Origin: Variovorax sp. RA8 | GTDB taxonomy: Bacteria; Pseudomonadota; Gammaproteobacteria; Burkholderiales; Burkholderiaceae_C | Length of the DNA: 64,000 bases | Direction: 5' to 3' | Assembly: GCF_901827175.1 (NCBI RefSeq) | Contig: NZ_LR594662.1 | Span: 3,348,001-3,412,000 of the forward strand | Shown: piece by piece, positions 1-7,930 of the stretch | Layout of the letters: each line of letters begins with the position of its first letter | Position numbering within the stretch: the stretch's first letter is position 1 | Made by a program: the position numbers and the translations under genes | Notes under the pieces: model-generated | Told to the model about the DNA's origin: nothing | The model's input: the letters and a program-made list of their open reading frames with translations, nothing else | Database searches by the model: none

Positions 1-114
1 TTCATCACGCTGCGATTTCTCCGTTATCAAGTTGATCCGCCGCACCACGGGGCTGGTGTTGTCGCGTGCCGTGACTCTAAGATGGGAAGGGTGTGACGTG
101 AAATGAGTTATCGA

Positions 115-127
115 GAACGAATCGTTC
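115..127. promoter_or_regulatory. Inverted repeat upstream of the first LysR gene
   Basis: GAACGA and TCGTTC arms flank a single A, ending 14 bases before the ATG at 142. A symmetric site this close to a LysR-type gene could be an autoregulatory operator. This rests on symmetry and position only. The rest of bases 1-141 shows no gene; an SD-like AGGGAG precedes the ATG. Confidence 0.3.
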
Positions 128-141
128 GCAGGGAGTGATAT

Positions 142-1008
142 ATGGAGTTTTCCGATTTGCAGATTTTTAGGACCGTCGTGCAATCAGGTGGCGTGGTGCG
201 TGCCGCCGAGGTGTTGCATCGGGCTCAATCGAGCGTGACGGCACGCGTTCGCGTGCTCGAGGAGAAGCTGGGCGTGCAGTTGTTCCTGCGCGAAGGACGC
301 CGCCTTCAGCTCTCTCCTGCCGGCAGGATTCTGGTGGGCTACGCGGACCAGATGCTGGAACTGGCCAAGCAGGCGGCCAGCGCGGTCAGGACCGACCGCC
401 CCACCGGCGTGCTGCGGATCGGTGCAATGGAAAGTACGGCTGCAGTACGCCTGCCCGAGCCGCTGGGACGTTTTCACGAGCGCTATCCGGAAGTGGCGCT
501 CGAGCTCTATACCGGCGATCCGCGGGAGTTGGTCAACCGGGTGATCAAGGGGGAGCTGGATGCGGCCCTGATTGCAGACCCGGTGTCCGATCGGCGCCTC
601 GCGACGCAGGCGATCTACGACGAGGAGCTCGTCATCGTCGCCGAGGCCAGGCATGCGTCCATCACGTCGCCCAAGGACGTGTGCTCAAGGGCCATCCTCG
701 CTTTCCATCCGGGCTGCCCTCATCGCAGGCGAATCGAGGAATGGTTCGCGCGTGGCCGCGTCATGCCCGAGCGGATTGTCGAAGTCGGCTCCTACCACCT
801 GATCCTGGGCTGCGTCGCCGTCGGCATGGGCGTGGCCCTGGTACCGCTCAGCGTGCTCGAAGGCTATTCGGAGCGCGACCGGCTAAGCATCCACAAGCTG
901 GGCTCGAAGTTCGGCCACGCCAAGACCCGGCTCGTCTGGCGCAAAGACTCCCCGCAGATGAAGATCCAGGCTCTCTCCTCCGTTTTGCTGGAGAGCTACA
1001 ACGTCTAG
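142..1008 (+). CDS. LysR-family transcriptional regulator
   Basis: A 288-residue protein of normal LysR length. Residues 1-60 form the winged helix-turn-helix: the start MEFSDLQIF, then a segment with AAEVLHRAQSSVT, then LEEKLGVQLF. Residues 90-285 look like the periplasmic-binding-type effector domain, with a GCPHRRRIEEWF segment near residue 195. It should be a DNA-binding regulator acting in the cytoplasm as an oligomer. The start is supported by an AGGGAG ribosome site 7 bases upstream. It ends 3 bases before the stop of a convergent LysR gene, so its target is probably not that neighbour. The gene it controls may lie left of the window. The effector cannot be read from the sequence. Confidence 0.93.
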   Translation: MEFSDLQIFRTVVQSGGVVRAAEVLHRAQSSVTARVRVLEEKLGVQLFLREGRRLQLSPAGRILVGYADQMLELAKQAASAVRTDRPTGVLRIGAMESTAAVRLPEPLGRFHERYPEVALELYTGDPRELVNRVIKGELDAALIADPVSDRRLATQAIYDEELVIVAEARHASITSPKDVCSRAILAFHPGCPHRRRIEEWFARGRVMPERIVEVGSYHLILGCVAVGMGVALVPLSVLEGYSERDRLSIHKLGSKFGHAKTRLVWRKDSPQMKIQALSSVLLESYNV

Positions 1009-1011
1009 GCA

Positions 1012-1923
1012 TCACGCGACGCGGCGCTGCGCCGACGCTGACGCCAGCGGCGTCAATTCTTTCAGGATCGCCCGCACCCGCGCCGGCACCATCCGGTTGG
1101 CCGGCATCACCGCGTGGATCGGCGTGCTGGGGGGGCGGCAGGTCGGCAGGAGCTCGATCAAGGTGCCCGCAGCCAACTGGCGGTTCACCATGTAGTCGGG
1201 CAGTTGCGCGACACCCAGCCCCAGTTCGGCGGCCTGGGCCATGGCTTCGCCATCGGAGAACCGGAACTGGGCCACGGCGCGAAAGTCGCGCTGGCGCCGG
1301 CCTTCGCGAAAGTGCCAGACCTGGTCGCGGCCGCTGGTCGGCATGCGAAACAGGATCGCCCGGTGTCCGGCCAGGGCCGACACATCTTCTGGACGGCCAT
1401 GGGCGTCCAGGTAGGCCGGCGCGGCACACAGGACCCAGTCCTGGCTCGCGATGCGCCTCGCCACCAGGCGCGAGTCCGCCATGGCGCCGATGCGGATCGC
1501 CAGGTCCACGCCCTCCTCGACCAGATCGACGAAGGCATCCGACAGCCGCACATCCAACCGCAGTTCCGGATGCTTGGCCGCGAGCTGGACGATCGCGGGC
1601 ATCACGCGCTCGCGACCGAACACGACCGGCAGGTCCACCCGCAGGGTTCCGCAGGGCTTGGTCAGCGTGCCCAAGGCTTCGGCCTGAAGCCCTTCGAGTT
1701 CGGCGATGACGCGCCGGCAGCGGTCGAACAGCCGCTCGCCATCGGAGGTCAGCGTCACGCGTCGAGTAGTGCGATGAAAAAGCCGCAGCCTCAGCTTGGA
1801 TTCAAGCCGGCCCACGGCCTTGGCGACCGTCGAGGGTGTGGTCCCGAGCTCTCGCGCCGCGGCGGCGAACGAGCCGTGCTTGACGGTCTCGGTAAAGGTC
1901 AAAAGCCACTCCATTCCCAGCAT
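1012..1923 (-). CDS. LysR-family transcriptional regulator, divergent from the oxygenase pair
   Basis: A 303-residue LysR protein. Residues 4-62 hold the helix-turn-helix (FAAAARELGTTPSTVAKAV, then RLFHRTTRRVTLT). Residues 90-295 are the effector-binding domain. The sequence pattern (VFGRERVMPAI, VDLAIRIGAMADS) is typical of the large CrgA/DsdC-like subgroup. ATG at 1923 is preferred because GGGAGGA precedes it by 6 bases. It is transcribed away from the oxygenase genes that begin at 2081, with 157 bases between the starts. That is the classic arrangement for an LysR regulator controlling its divergent neighbour, so it most likely controls the two oxygenases and the MFS gene (inference). Confidence 0.93.
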   Translation of the reverse strand: MLGMEWLLTFTETVKHGSFAAAARELGTTPSTVAKAVGRLESKLRLRLFHRTTRRVTLTSDGERLFDRCRRVIAELEGLQAEALGTLTKPCGTLRVDLPVVFGRERVMPAIVQLAAKHPELRLDVRLSDAFVDLVEEGVDLAIRIGAMADSRLVARRIASQDWVLCAAPAYLDAHGRPEDVSALAGHRAILFRMPTSGRDQVWHFREGRRQRDFRAVAQFRFSDGEAMAQAAELGLGVAQLPDYMVNRQLAAGTLIELLPTCRPPSTPIHAVMPANRMVPARVRAILKELTPLASASAQRRVA

Positions 1924-1952
1924 GTCGATCCTCCCTATTGCAGAAATTTATT

Positions 1953-1972
1953 CCTCAGTGTCATGCCTGAGG
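1953..1972. promoter_or_regulatory. Inverted repeat CCTCAG-N8-CTGAGG in a divergent intergenic region
   Basis: Perfect six-base arms separated by eight bases, lying between the divergent LysR gene (start 1923) and the first oxygenase gene (start 2081). LysR proteins usually bind interrupted dyads in such places, so this is a candidate operator for both directions. It does not show the T-N11-A core clearly. No promoter hexamers were assigned. Confidence 0.4.
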
Positions 1973-2080
1973 TGCGCATTCTCAATCAGGGTTGACGAGC
2001 GCAAACTGCCGGCCTTCAACGCACGCGAGCTCAGTCTTCGCGGCCTCGCAACATCACGGCAAATCAGGGAGACCTCATAC

Positions 2081-2893
2081 ATGGACACGTTCATCGATGA
2101 TGAGCACGACTCGAAGTTCATTCTGTCCGCGAGACGTGACGAACTCAGCGCCCGGGCCCTCGTAGTCCTGGCAAAAGGCCCGGCCATGGTGCTGCACGTA
2201 CGCGGCTTCGTCGACGCGACCACCTGCGCGCTCCTGGCGCAACGCGCCGAGTACCTCGGCTATTCGCCGTACTTGAACGTCCCCAATGTGCGACGCACCG
2301 GCATGGCGTTCTACGAGACCGAAGGCAAGCCTGAGCTCATCGACGACTGCTTCGCATTGGCGCCACAGAATCTCTCCGACTTCAGGCGCACCTGCGCGCC
2401 CTTCTGCTCGCCAATCGACACCTTGCGCTGCACGCTCGACGAAATCTGGCCGCAGGGCGCGCGCCTGCAATCCCTGAGCGGCCGCAAGATGTTCGTCGGC
2501 CTCTCGCGCTGCCTCGAGCCCGGCACCACCTTCCTGGCACACCACGACATCTTCGCGGAAGACGCCCCGCGACAACCCGAGGCCACCAGCCTGAGCGCCC
2601 AGTTCGGCGCCAACATCTACATGCAGATGCCCGGTGCCGGTGGTGCGCTGCTGATGTGGAAGGGCGAGATTGCGCCGGCGGCATTCAACAAGATGCGGGG
2701 CGAGGACTATGGCATTCCCATCGATCGACTGGGCCCGCCCGATGTCAGGGTGCGGCCTGCGCCGGGCGACCTCCTGATCTTCAATTCTCGAAAGATGCAT
2801 GCCGTTTCGCCCGGGACCGGGCGCAGCCGCCTTGCGTTGTCCTGCTTCGTCGGCTACCGCGGCGAATCCAATCCCCTGAGTTTCTGGAGCTGA
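2081..2893 (+). CDS. Fe(II)/2-oxoglutarate-type oxygenase, first of a tandem pair
   Basis: A 270-residue protein. It has a double-stranded beta-helix oxygenase signature: an N-terminal ligand region HHD (H154, H155, D156), a distal His H240 in KMHAVSPGTG, and R250 ten residues later, where 2-oxoglutarate oxygenases hold the co-substrate carboxylate. H154-x-D156 plus H240 would make a normal iron triad. ATG at 2081 is chosen over an earlier in-frame codon because AGGGAGA precedes it and homology with the next gene begins nearby. The next gene is a clear paralogue (shared GRKMFVG, CAP-SPID, HD-F, LSCF-G-RG). It probably hydroxylates a small molecule, peptide or protein side chain; the substrate is unknown. 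No signal peptide is visible. Confidence 0.75.
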   Translation: MDTFIDDEHDSKFILSARRDELSARALVVLAKGPAMVLHVRGFVDATTCALLAQRAEYLGYSPYLNVPNVRRTGMAFYETEGKPELIDDCFALAPQNLSDFRRTCAPFCSPIDTLRCTLDEIWPQGARLQSLSGRKMFVGLSRCLEPGTTFLAHHDIFAEDAPRQPEATSLSAQFGANIYMQMPGAGGALLMWKGEIAPAAFNKMRGEDYGIPIDRLGPPDVRVRPAPGDLLIFNSRKMHAVSPGTGRSRLALSCFVGYRGESNPLSFWS

Positions 2894-2899
2894 GACACC

Positions 2900-3697
2900 A
2901 TGTCCAACGTCATCGAAGAAAAGCCTCGCGATCTGCTCACGTTCCCCGAGGGGCTGAGCCATCAGGCGCTGCAGGCGCTGGCGAGTCGCAAAGCGCTGAT
3001 CGTGCGCATACCCGAGTTCATGTCCACCGCTCAGTGCGACCTCATCGCGCGCGGCCTGCGCAGCCAAGGCTTTGGGTACGTCAGCGGCTGGATCGGGACT
3101 CCCTTCCCGTCACTCTTTTCGTTCGGGGCCACGCGTGCGGCTATCGATCACTACTTCGCCACTGCACTATCCAACATCCGCGTCTTGCGCGATGCCTGTG
3201 CGCCCTACCCGTCCCCCATCGATGTCTTTCGATGTGTGGTCGACGAACTCTGGCCTTCGGGCGCAGGTCTTCAGTCCCTGTTCGGGCGCAAGATGTTCGT
3301 CGGCATGTCCTGCAATCTGCGCGCGGACATGCCGTTCCTCGCTCAGCACGATCTTTTCGCGCGGCTCGTGCACTGCGACCCGCAGGCCACCGATGTCCTG
3401 ATGCATTTGGCTGCAAGCGTCTACGTCAATGTGCCGCAGCAGGGCGGCGAGCTCATGATGTGGCGCGACGAGATCACGGATGCGGAATTCCTGCGTCGAC
3501 GCGGCGACAAGCACGGCATGGACATCGAACCGCTGGGCGCGCCAGATATCGTCGTGAAGCCGCAAATGGGCGACCTGATTCTTTTCAACGCGCGCAAGCT
3601 GCACGCGGTGGCCCCTGGCGCCGGCTCTGACCGGCTGACCCTGTCTTGCTTTCTCGGCTTCCGTGGTGATTCGCACCCGCTGACCTTCTGGAGCTGA
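2900..3697 (+). CDS. Fe(II)/2-oxoglutarate-type oxygenase, second of a tandem pair
   Basis: A 265-residue paralogue of the preceding protein, starting 6 bases after its stop and so certainly co-transcribed. The distal part is intact: H235 in KLHAVAPGAG and R245 ten residues on. The proximal site differs. Where the first protein has HHD, this one has QHD (Q149, H150, D151). If the ligand His is the first of the HHD pair, this protein has lost it. If it is the second, then neither protein has a textbook H-x-D, because position +2 is L here and I there. It may therefore be a catalytically changed or regulatory partner, or a second enzyme with different specificity. Confidence 0.72.
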   Translation: MSNVIEEKPRDLLTFPEGLSHQALQALASRKALIVRIPEFMSTAQCDLIARGLRSQGFGYVSGWIGTPFPSLFSFGATRAAIDHYFATALSNIRVLRDACAPYPSPIDVFRCVVDELWPSGAGLQSLFGRKMFVGMSCNLRADMPFLAQHDLFARLVHCDPQATDVLMHLAASVYVNVPQQGGELMMWRDEITDAEFLRRRGDKHGMDIEPLGAPDIVVKPQMGDLILFNARKLHAVAPGAGSDRLTLSCFLGFRGDSHPLTFWS

Positions 3698-3703
3698 CGA
3701 CAG

Positions 3704-4488
3704 ATGACGCCGATGACCAGGGGCCGGGCGCTTGTCGTCTTCGCCGTCTTCGCACTGGGCTACTTCCTCTCATCCTTGGTGCGCGGCGTGACAGCGACAC
3801 TGGCGCCGGCGCTGACCCAGGAGTTCGCGCTCTCGTCGAGCCAACTCGGCCTGCTCGGCGGCGCCTACTTCCTGGGCTTCGCGATGCTGCAGTTGCCGCT
3901 GGGCAACTGGCTGGACCGAGTCGGACCCCGGCGCGTGTTGAGTCTCTCTCTGGCCGCGGCGGCGCTCAGCTGCATCGCCTTTGCGATGGCGGGGGGCTTT
4001 GCGTCCTTGCTGCTGGCGCGCTTCATCTGCGGCGTGGGCGTGAGCGCGTGCCTGATCGCGCCGCTCACCGGAGCACGCCTGTGGTTGCACGGCAGCCAGC
4101 AACAAAGCGCCAATGCATGGATGCTGATGGTGGGATCCCTGGGTCTGCTGACCGCCACGCTGCCGGTGCAATGGGCCCTGCCGCTCTACGGCTGGAGATC
4201 GCTGTTCCTCGTGCTCGCCCTCCTCTTTGCGCTGACGGTGCTCGGAACGGCGTGGCAAGTGCCGGCCATGCAAACCCCATCGGCGCCCGCGCATTCAACC
4301 TGCTGCTGTTCGCCGGCGTCTTCGCCACACAGTGGTGCGTCGGCGCGGGCCTGGACTGGCTCCAGGCAGCGCCCGTCGTCGATGCCTACCGCGCGGTGTT
4401 CGCGGTCCTGGCGCTGGCCTGTTGCCTGAGCTATCTCTGGCTGCTTCAAGGCCTGACCACTCAGAGGCCAGTGCCAGCCAACGCCTGA
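3704..4488 (+). pseudogene. MFS transporter with an internal deletion and frameshift
   Basis: The first frame, from ATG 3704, encodes a normal MFS N-terminal half: about six membrane helices, LDRVGPRRVL loop 2-3 motif, up to about residue 187. Near 4265 the MFS-like reading moves to another frame, which continues as a last-helices segment (AFNLLLFAGVFATQW, then GLDW, then a final hydrophobic helix) and ends at 4488. About 262 residues remain in total, against about 400 for the family. Roughly 130-150 residues covering helices 7-10 are therefore missing as well as the frame being broken. It follows the oxygenase pair by 6 bases and was probably their exporter or importer. It is likely non-functional unless the assembly is wrong here. 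Confidence 0.8.
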
Positions 4489-4592
4489 CCGCCCAGGGCA
4501 GGAGCCGGCGGCATCGGGGCAGCCCCTTGCCGAACTCACGACGGGCCTCGGGTCGCATGGGACGTCCAGGGGAGGACTCGCGCAAACTTTTC

Positions 4593-4632
4593 ACCCGGGT
4601 AGATTGCGAAACGCGTTTTGCCCGGGTATTAT
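4593..4632 (+). promoter_or_regulatory. Promoter with duplicated CCCGGGTA elements and a leaderless start
   Basis: TTGCGA at 4604-4609 and TATTAT at 4627-4632 are spaced 17 bases apart, a good sigma-70 pair. Transcription would begin about 7 bases after the -10 element, at or within a base of the ATG at 4640. No Shine-Dalgarno sequence lies before that ATG. Two copies of CCCGGGTA start at 4594 and 4621, 27 bases apart. One sits just upstream of the -35 element and one overlaps the start of the -10 element, where a repressor would block polymerase. Confidence 0.5.
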
Positions 4633-4639
4633 TCGCGCC

Positions 4640-5203
4640 ATGTCCTCTGTTCCCGATCCCACCCTCACCGCCTTCGCCGGCTTCGAGCGCGTCGCTGCCG
4701 GCTCCCGCGCCGAGGTCATCGCCCAGCTGCGATGGCGCGCCGATGCCCAGCCGGTCTTCGTCTTCGATGACGCCACCGGGGAGCGCCTCGATCTCGACCT
4801 GCGCGAAGACGCGTCCGCCGCTCCGGACGGCCCCGCTACCGACGAGCAAGCCACCCGCGGCGTCGGCCGCCCCAAGCTCGGCGTGGTCGCCCGCGAGGTC
4901 ACGTTGCTCCCGCGCCATTGGGACTGGCTCAGCCGCCAGCCCGGCGGCGCTTCGGTGGCGCTGCGCCGGCTGATCGACGAGGCGCGCCGCGTGCATGCCG
5001 ACCGCGACGCGCAGCGCGCCTCGCGCGAGGCCGCCTACCGCTTCATGAGCGCCATCGCGGGCGATCTGCCGGGCTTCGAAGAAGCGGCGCGCGCGCTGTT
5101 CGCCGGCGAAGGCACGCGCTTCGCGGAGCTCTTGTCTGCATGGCCCGAGGACGTGCGCGCGTACCTGCAGCGACTGGCGGCCGCGGCGTGGAGCGGCCAA
5201 TGA
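4640..5203 (+). CDS. DUF2239 family protein
   Basis: A 187-residue cytoplasmic protein that I recognise as DUF2239-like. Visible features are an N-terminal beta-rich part, VFVFDDATGERLDLDLRE near residue 40, a VGRPKLGVVAREVTLLPRHW segment near residue 80 and an Ala/Arg-rich helical C-terminus. The VTLLPRHWDWL and GGASVALRRLIDEAR parts resemble short DNA-binding or ribbon-helix-helix-like segments, which is only a suggestion. Function is unknown. Its stop overlaps the start of the MATE transporter (ATGA), so the two are translated together. The ATG is the one positioned at the predicted transcription start. Confidence 0.75.
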   Translation: MSSVPDPTLTAFAGFERVAAGSRAEVIAQLRWRADAQPVFVFDDATGERLDLDLREDASAAPDGPATDEQATRGVGRPKLGVVAREVTLLPRHWDWLSRQPGGASVALRRLIDEARRVHADRDAQRASREAAYRFMSAIAGDLPGFEEAARALFAGEGTRFAELLSAWPEDVRAYLQRLAAAAWSGQ

Positions 5204-6684
5204 ACCGGGCGGCGCCTGCCCGGCCGACGGAGCCCGACGACGTGGAGCACACCGGCGAGATCGTCGCCCCGCCGGCGACGGTGACCGATCCGGTGCCGCC
5301 GCAGATCGCCTCCAAGACCAATCCACGCGCGGCGGCCATGGCTTCACGCCCCCTGTGGAAGACCTTCCTGGTCTTCCTCGCGCCCATGCTCCTGAGCAAC
5401 ATCCTGCAGTCGCTCTCCGGCACGCTCAACAACGTCTACCTGGGCCAGATGATCGGCGTGGGCGCGCTGGCCGCGGTGTCCAGCTTCTTTCCGGTGATGT
5501 TCTTCTTCATCGCCTTCACCATCGGCCTGGGTGCCGGCGCCTCGGTGCTGATCGGCCAGGCCTGGGGTGCGCGCGAGCCCGAGAAGGCGCGCGCCGTCGC
5601 CGGCACCACGCTGACCGTGGGTGTGCTGTTCGGGCTGTGCGTCGCGGTCTTCGGGGGCGCCTTCACGCAGCCGATGCTGGCCGCGCTGGGCACGCCGCCC
5701 GACATCCTGGCCGATGCCACGCGCTACGCACGCATCGTCCTGATCGCGATGCCGGGCCTCTTCGTGTTCCTGCTCTCGACCGCGATGCTGCGCGGCGTGG
5801 GCGACACGGTGGCGCCGCTCTACACGCTGATCATCTCCACCGCGCTGGGCCTGGTGATCACGCCGGCGCTGATCCGCGGCTGGTTCGGCCTGCCGCAGAT
5901 GGGCGTGGCCAGCGGCGCCTGGGCCACCGTGATCTCCTTCGTGGTCGCGACGACGTGGCTCGCCTTCCACCTGAGGCGCAAGAAGAGTCCGCTGGCGCCC
6001 GACGCCGGCTTCGTGCGGCACCTGCGCGTGCGGCCGGCGCTGCTGAAGGCGGTGCTCAAGGTGGGCGTGCCGACCGGCGTGCAGATGATCGTGGTCTCGC
6101 TGGCCGAACTCGCCCTGCTCTCCTTCGTCAACACCTACGGCTCGGGCGCCACCGCGGCCTACGGTGCGGTGAACCAGGTGGTGGCCTACGTGCAGTTCCC
6201 GGCCATCTCGATCGCCATCGCTGCCTCGGTGCTGGGCGCGCAGGCCATCGGCGCCGGCCAGGTGCAGCGGCTGGGCGCCATCGCGCGCACCGCACTGATG
6301 ATGAACCTGGTCCTCACCGGCGGGCTGGTGCTCCTGGGCTACCTGTTCTCGCGGCCGCTGATGGGCTTCTTCATCACGAGCGAGCCGGTGATCGAGGTGG
6401 CGCAGACGCTGCTGCACATCATGCTGTGGAGCACGGTGATCTTCGGCATGGGCGCTGCCCTGTCGGGGATCATGCGCGCCAGCGGCTCGGTGCTGGTGCC
6501 GACCTCGATCTCGATCTTCTGCATCGCGCTGATCGAGGTGCCTGTGGCATGGTGGCTCAGCCATCGGATGGGGCTCAACGGGATCTGGGTGTCGTACCCG
6601 GTGGCCTTTGCGGCGATGCTGACGCTGCAGGCGAGCTACTACCGGTTCGTGTGGCGCAAGAAGGCGATCCGCAGGCTGATTTGA
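5200..6684 (+). CDS. MATE-family efflux transporter
   Basis: A 494-residue inner-membrane protein with about twelve membrane helices after a soluble N-terminal tail of about 48 residues. Family features include the repeated half-structure, LLSNILQSLSGTLNNVYLG in helix 1, GAGASVLIGQAWGA after helix 2 and MLRGVGDT in the middle. MATE proteins exchange Na+ or H+ for cationic drugs or metabolites. The ATG at 5200 overlaps the DUF2239 stop by four bases, so expression depends on the promoter at 4593-4632. Substrate is unknown. The next gene converges from the other strand, 9 bases after this stop. Confidence 0.9.
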   Translation: MNRAAPARPTEPDDVEHTGEIVAPPATVTDPVPPQIASKTNPRAAAMASRPLWKTFLVFLAPMLLSNILQSLSGTLNNVYLGQMIGVGALAAVSSFFPVMFFFIAFTIGLGAGASVLIGQAWGAREPEKARAVAGTTLTVGVLFGLCVAVFGGAFTQPMLAALGTPPDILADATRYARIVLIAMPGLFVFLLSTAMLRGVGDTVAPLYTLIISTALGLVITPALIRGWFGLPQMGVASGAWATVISFVVATTWLAFHLRRKKSPLAPDAGFVRHLRVRPALLKAVLKVGVPTGVQMIVVSLAELALLSFVNTYGSGATAAYGAVNQVVAYVQFPAISIAIAASVLGAQAIGAGQVQRLGAIARTALMMNLVLTGGLVLLGYLFSRPLMGFFITSEPVIEVAQTLLHIMLWSTVIFGMGAALSGIMRASGSVLVPTSISIFCIALIEVPVAWWLSHRMGLNGIWVSYPVAFAAMLTLQASYYRFVWRKKAIRRLI

Positions 6685-6693
6685 GGGGCGTCC

Positions 6694-7923
6694 CTACTCG
6701 AACACCTCGTCTCCCGTCGGCTCGTAGTGCGGCACCGCATTCATGTCATGCCGCAGCTTCGACAGCTCCCAATACATCCGCCGACGCGCCCGGCTCTGGT
6801 TGCCCAGCGGCCGGTGCTCGGCAATGGTGTGCCAGGGGTTGTACGAGAGCTTCTTCGCGAATTCCATCTGCGCGGGTGAATCGAAGCTCTGCCTCGGGAT
6901 GCGCAGCGTCGCCACGCTGACGCGCGGCGACAGCTTCTCAGGCCACAGCACGCCCGCGTTCTCGATCGGCATCCGGTGCGGATCGGTCTGCAGCTGCAGG
7001 CGGATGTCGAACTCCACCTCTTGCCTGCCCAGGGTCGCGGCCATCGCCTGGCGCAGGTAGTCGTCGGGTGGGCGCAGCGGCAGGCGCGGGATCGGCGTGC
7101 GCGTGGTCGACTTCGGCCATACCGAGTACTGCATCGCCTGCCCTTCGCCCAGCAGGTAGGGCACGCAGCTGAAGTACGGCGCTTCGAGCGGGCTGGACTG
7201 CGTCTTGATGAAGAGCGACTGCATGACCAGGTCGAGCACATGCGACTCGCGCAGGTTGACGAAGTAGAAGATCTGCGCGTTCTTTACGCTCTCGATCTGC
7301 AGCGCCGCATTCGCCTTGACGTCGGGCGTGACGAAGGTGGGCGTGGAAACGCCGAACATGTCCAGCGTGTGCTGCTCCTCCTCCATCAGCTTCGGGCCGG
7401 GCACGCCCATGAGCTTGATGCTGATGCTCATGAAGCCCACGTCCTCGATGTCCGGCGTGATGTAGGGCCCGGGGCCCGAGAAGCGCACCCAGGCGCGGAA
7501 GCGCTGAGGCCTGGCGTAGATGCCCCTCTTCATCTGCGCGGGGATGTCGTCGTGCACGATGAACTCGCCGCGCACGATGCCCTGGGTCTTGGTATTGCCG
7601 CCGCGCTCGAAGCCGCCGGGCTTCCACAGGTCGCGCATCTGCTGCGTGAAGCTGCGCACGATCGAGTCGACGAACTGCTCCTCGCCGGGCAGCGCTTTCT
7701 CTTCCGCGATCGCGAGGCCCTCGTTCGGGCGGCGGCTGTTGATCAGCGCCGTGGTCAGGCGCGCCAGCGGGTCGCGCAGCAGCGCGTCGAAGGCCGGACG
7801 CACGAAGGGATCGAAGCGCCGCTCCAGCCGCAGGAGCGCCATGCCGGAGTCGCTGACGAAGTTCTTCAGCGCCGAGCCGGTGTTGGCGCGCGGCGCGGGG
7901 CGACTGGCGTTCGAATTGGTCAT
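6694..7923 (-). CDS. Catalase-related haem protein lacking the distal His
   Basis: A 409-residue protein of the small catalase-related family. The haem-ligand end is clear: RPLGNQSRARRRMY contains the R-x-x-x-Y motif (R380, Y384). RGEF, then WVRFSGPG near residue 145, mark the family core. In true catalases the catalytic distal His lies in an H-x-K segment before this. Here the aligned stretch reads GGNTKTQGIVRGEF, with N110 at the His position. Efficient H2O2 dismutation is therefore unlikely, and a hydroperoxide-transforming or other haem role is more likely (inference from catalase-related allene-oxide-synthase-like enzymes). No signal peptide is visible. It is the last gene of a six-gene operon, 7 bases after the DyP peroxidase. 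Confidence 0.8.
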   Translation of the reverse strand: MTNSNASRPAPRANTGSALKNFVSDSGMALLRLERRFDPFVRPAFDALLRDPLARLTTALINSRRPNEGLAIAEEKALPGEEQFVDSIVRSFTQQMRDLWKPGGFERGGNTKTQGIVRGEFIVHDDIPAQMKRGIYARPQRFRAWVRFSGPGPYITPDIEDVGFMSISIKLMGVPGPKLMEEEQHTLDMFGVSTPTFVTPDVKANAALQIESVKNAQIFYFVNLRESHVLDLVMQSLFIKTQSSPLEAPYFSCVPYLLGEGQAMQYSVWPKSTTRTPIPRLPLRPPDDYLRQAMAATLGRQEVEFDIRLQLQTDPHRMPIENAGVLWPEKLSPRVSVATLRIPRQSFDSPAQMEFAKKLSYNPWHTIAEHRPLGNQSRARRRMYWELSKLRHDMNAVPHYEPTGDEVFE

Positions 7924-7930
7924 GTTCTCC

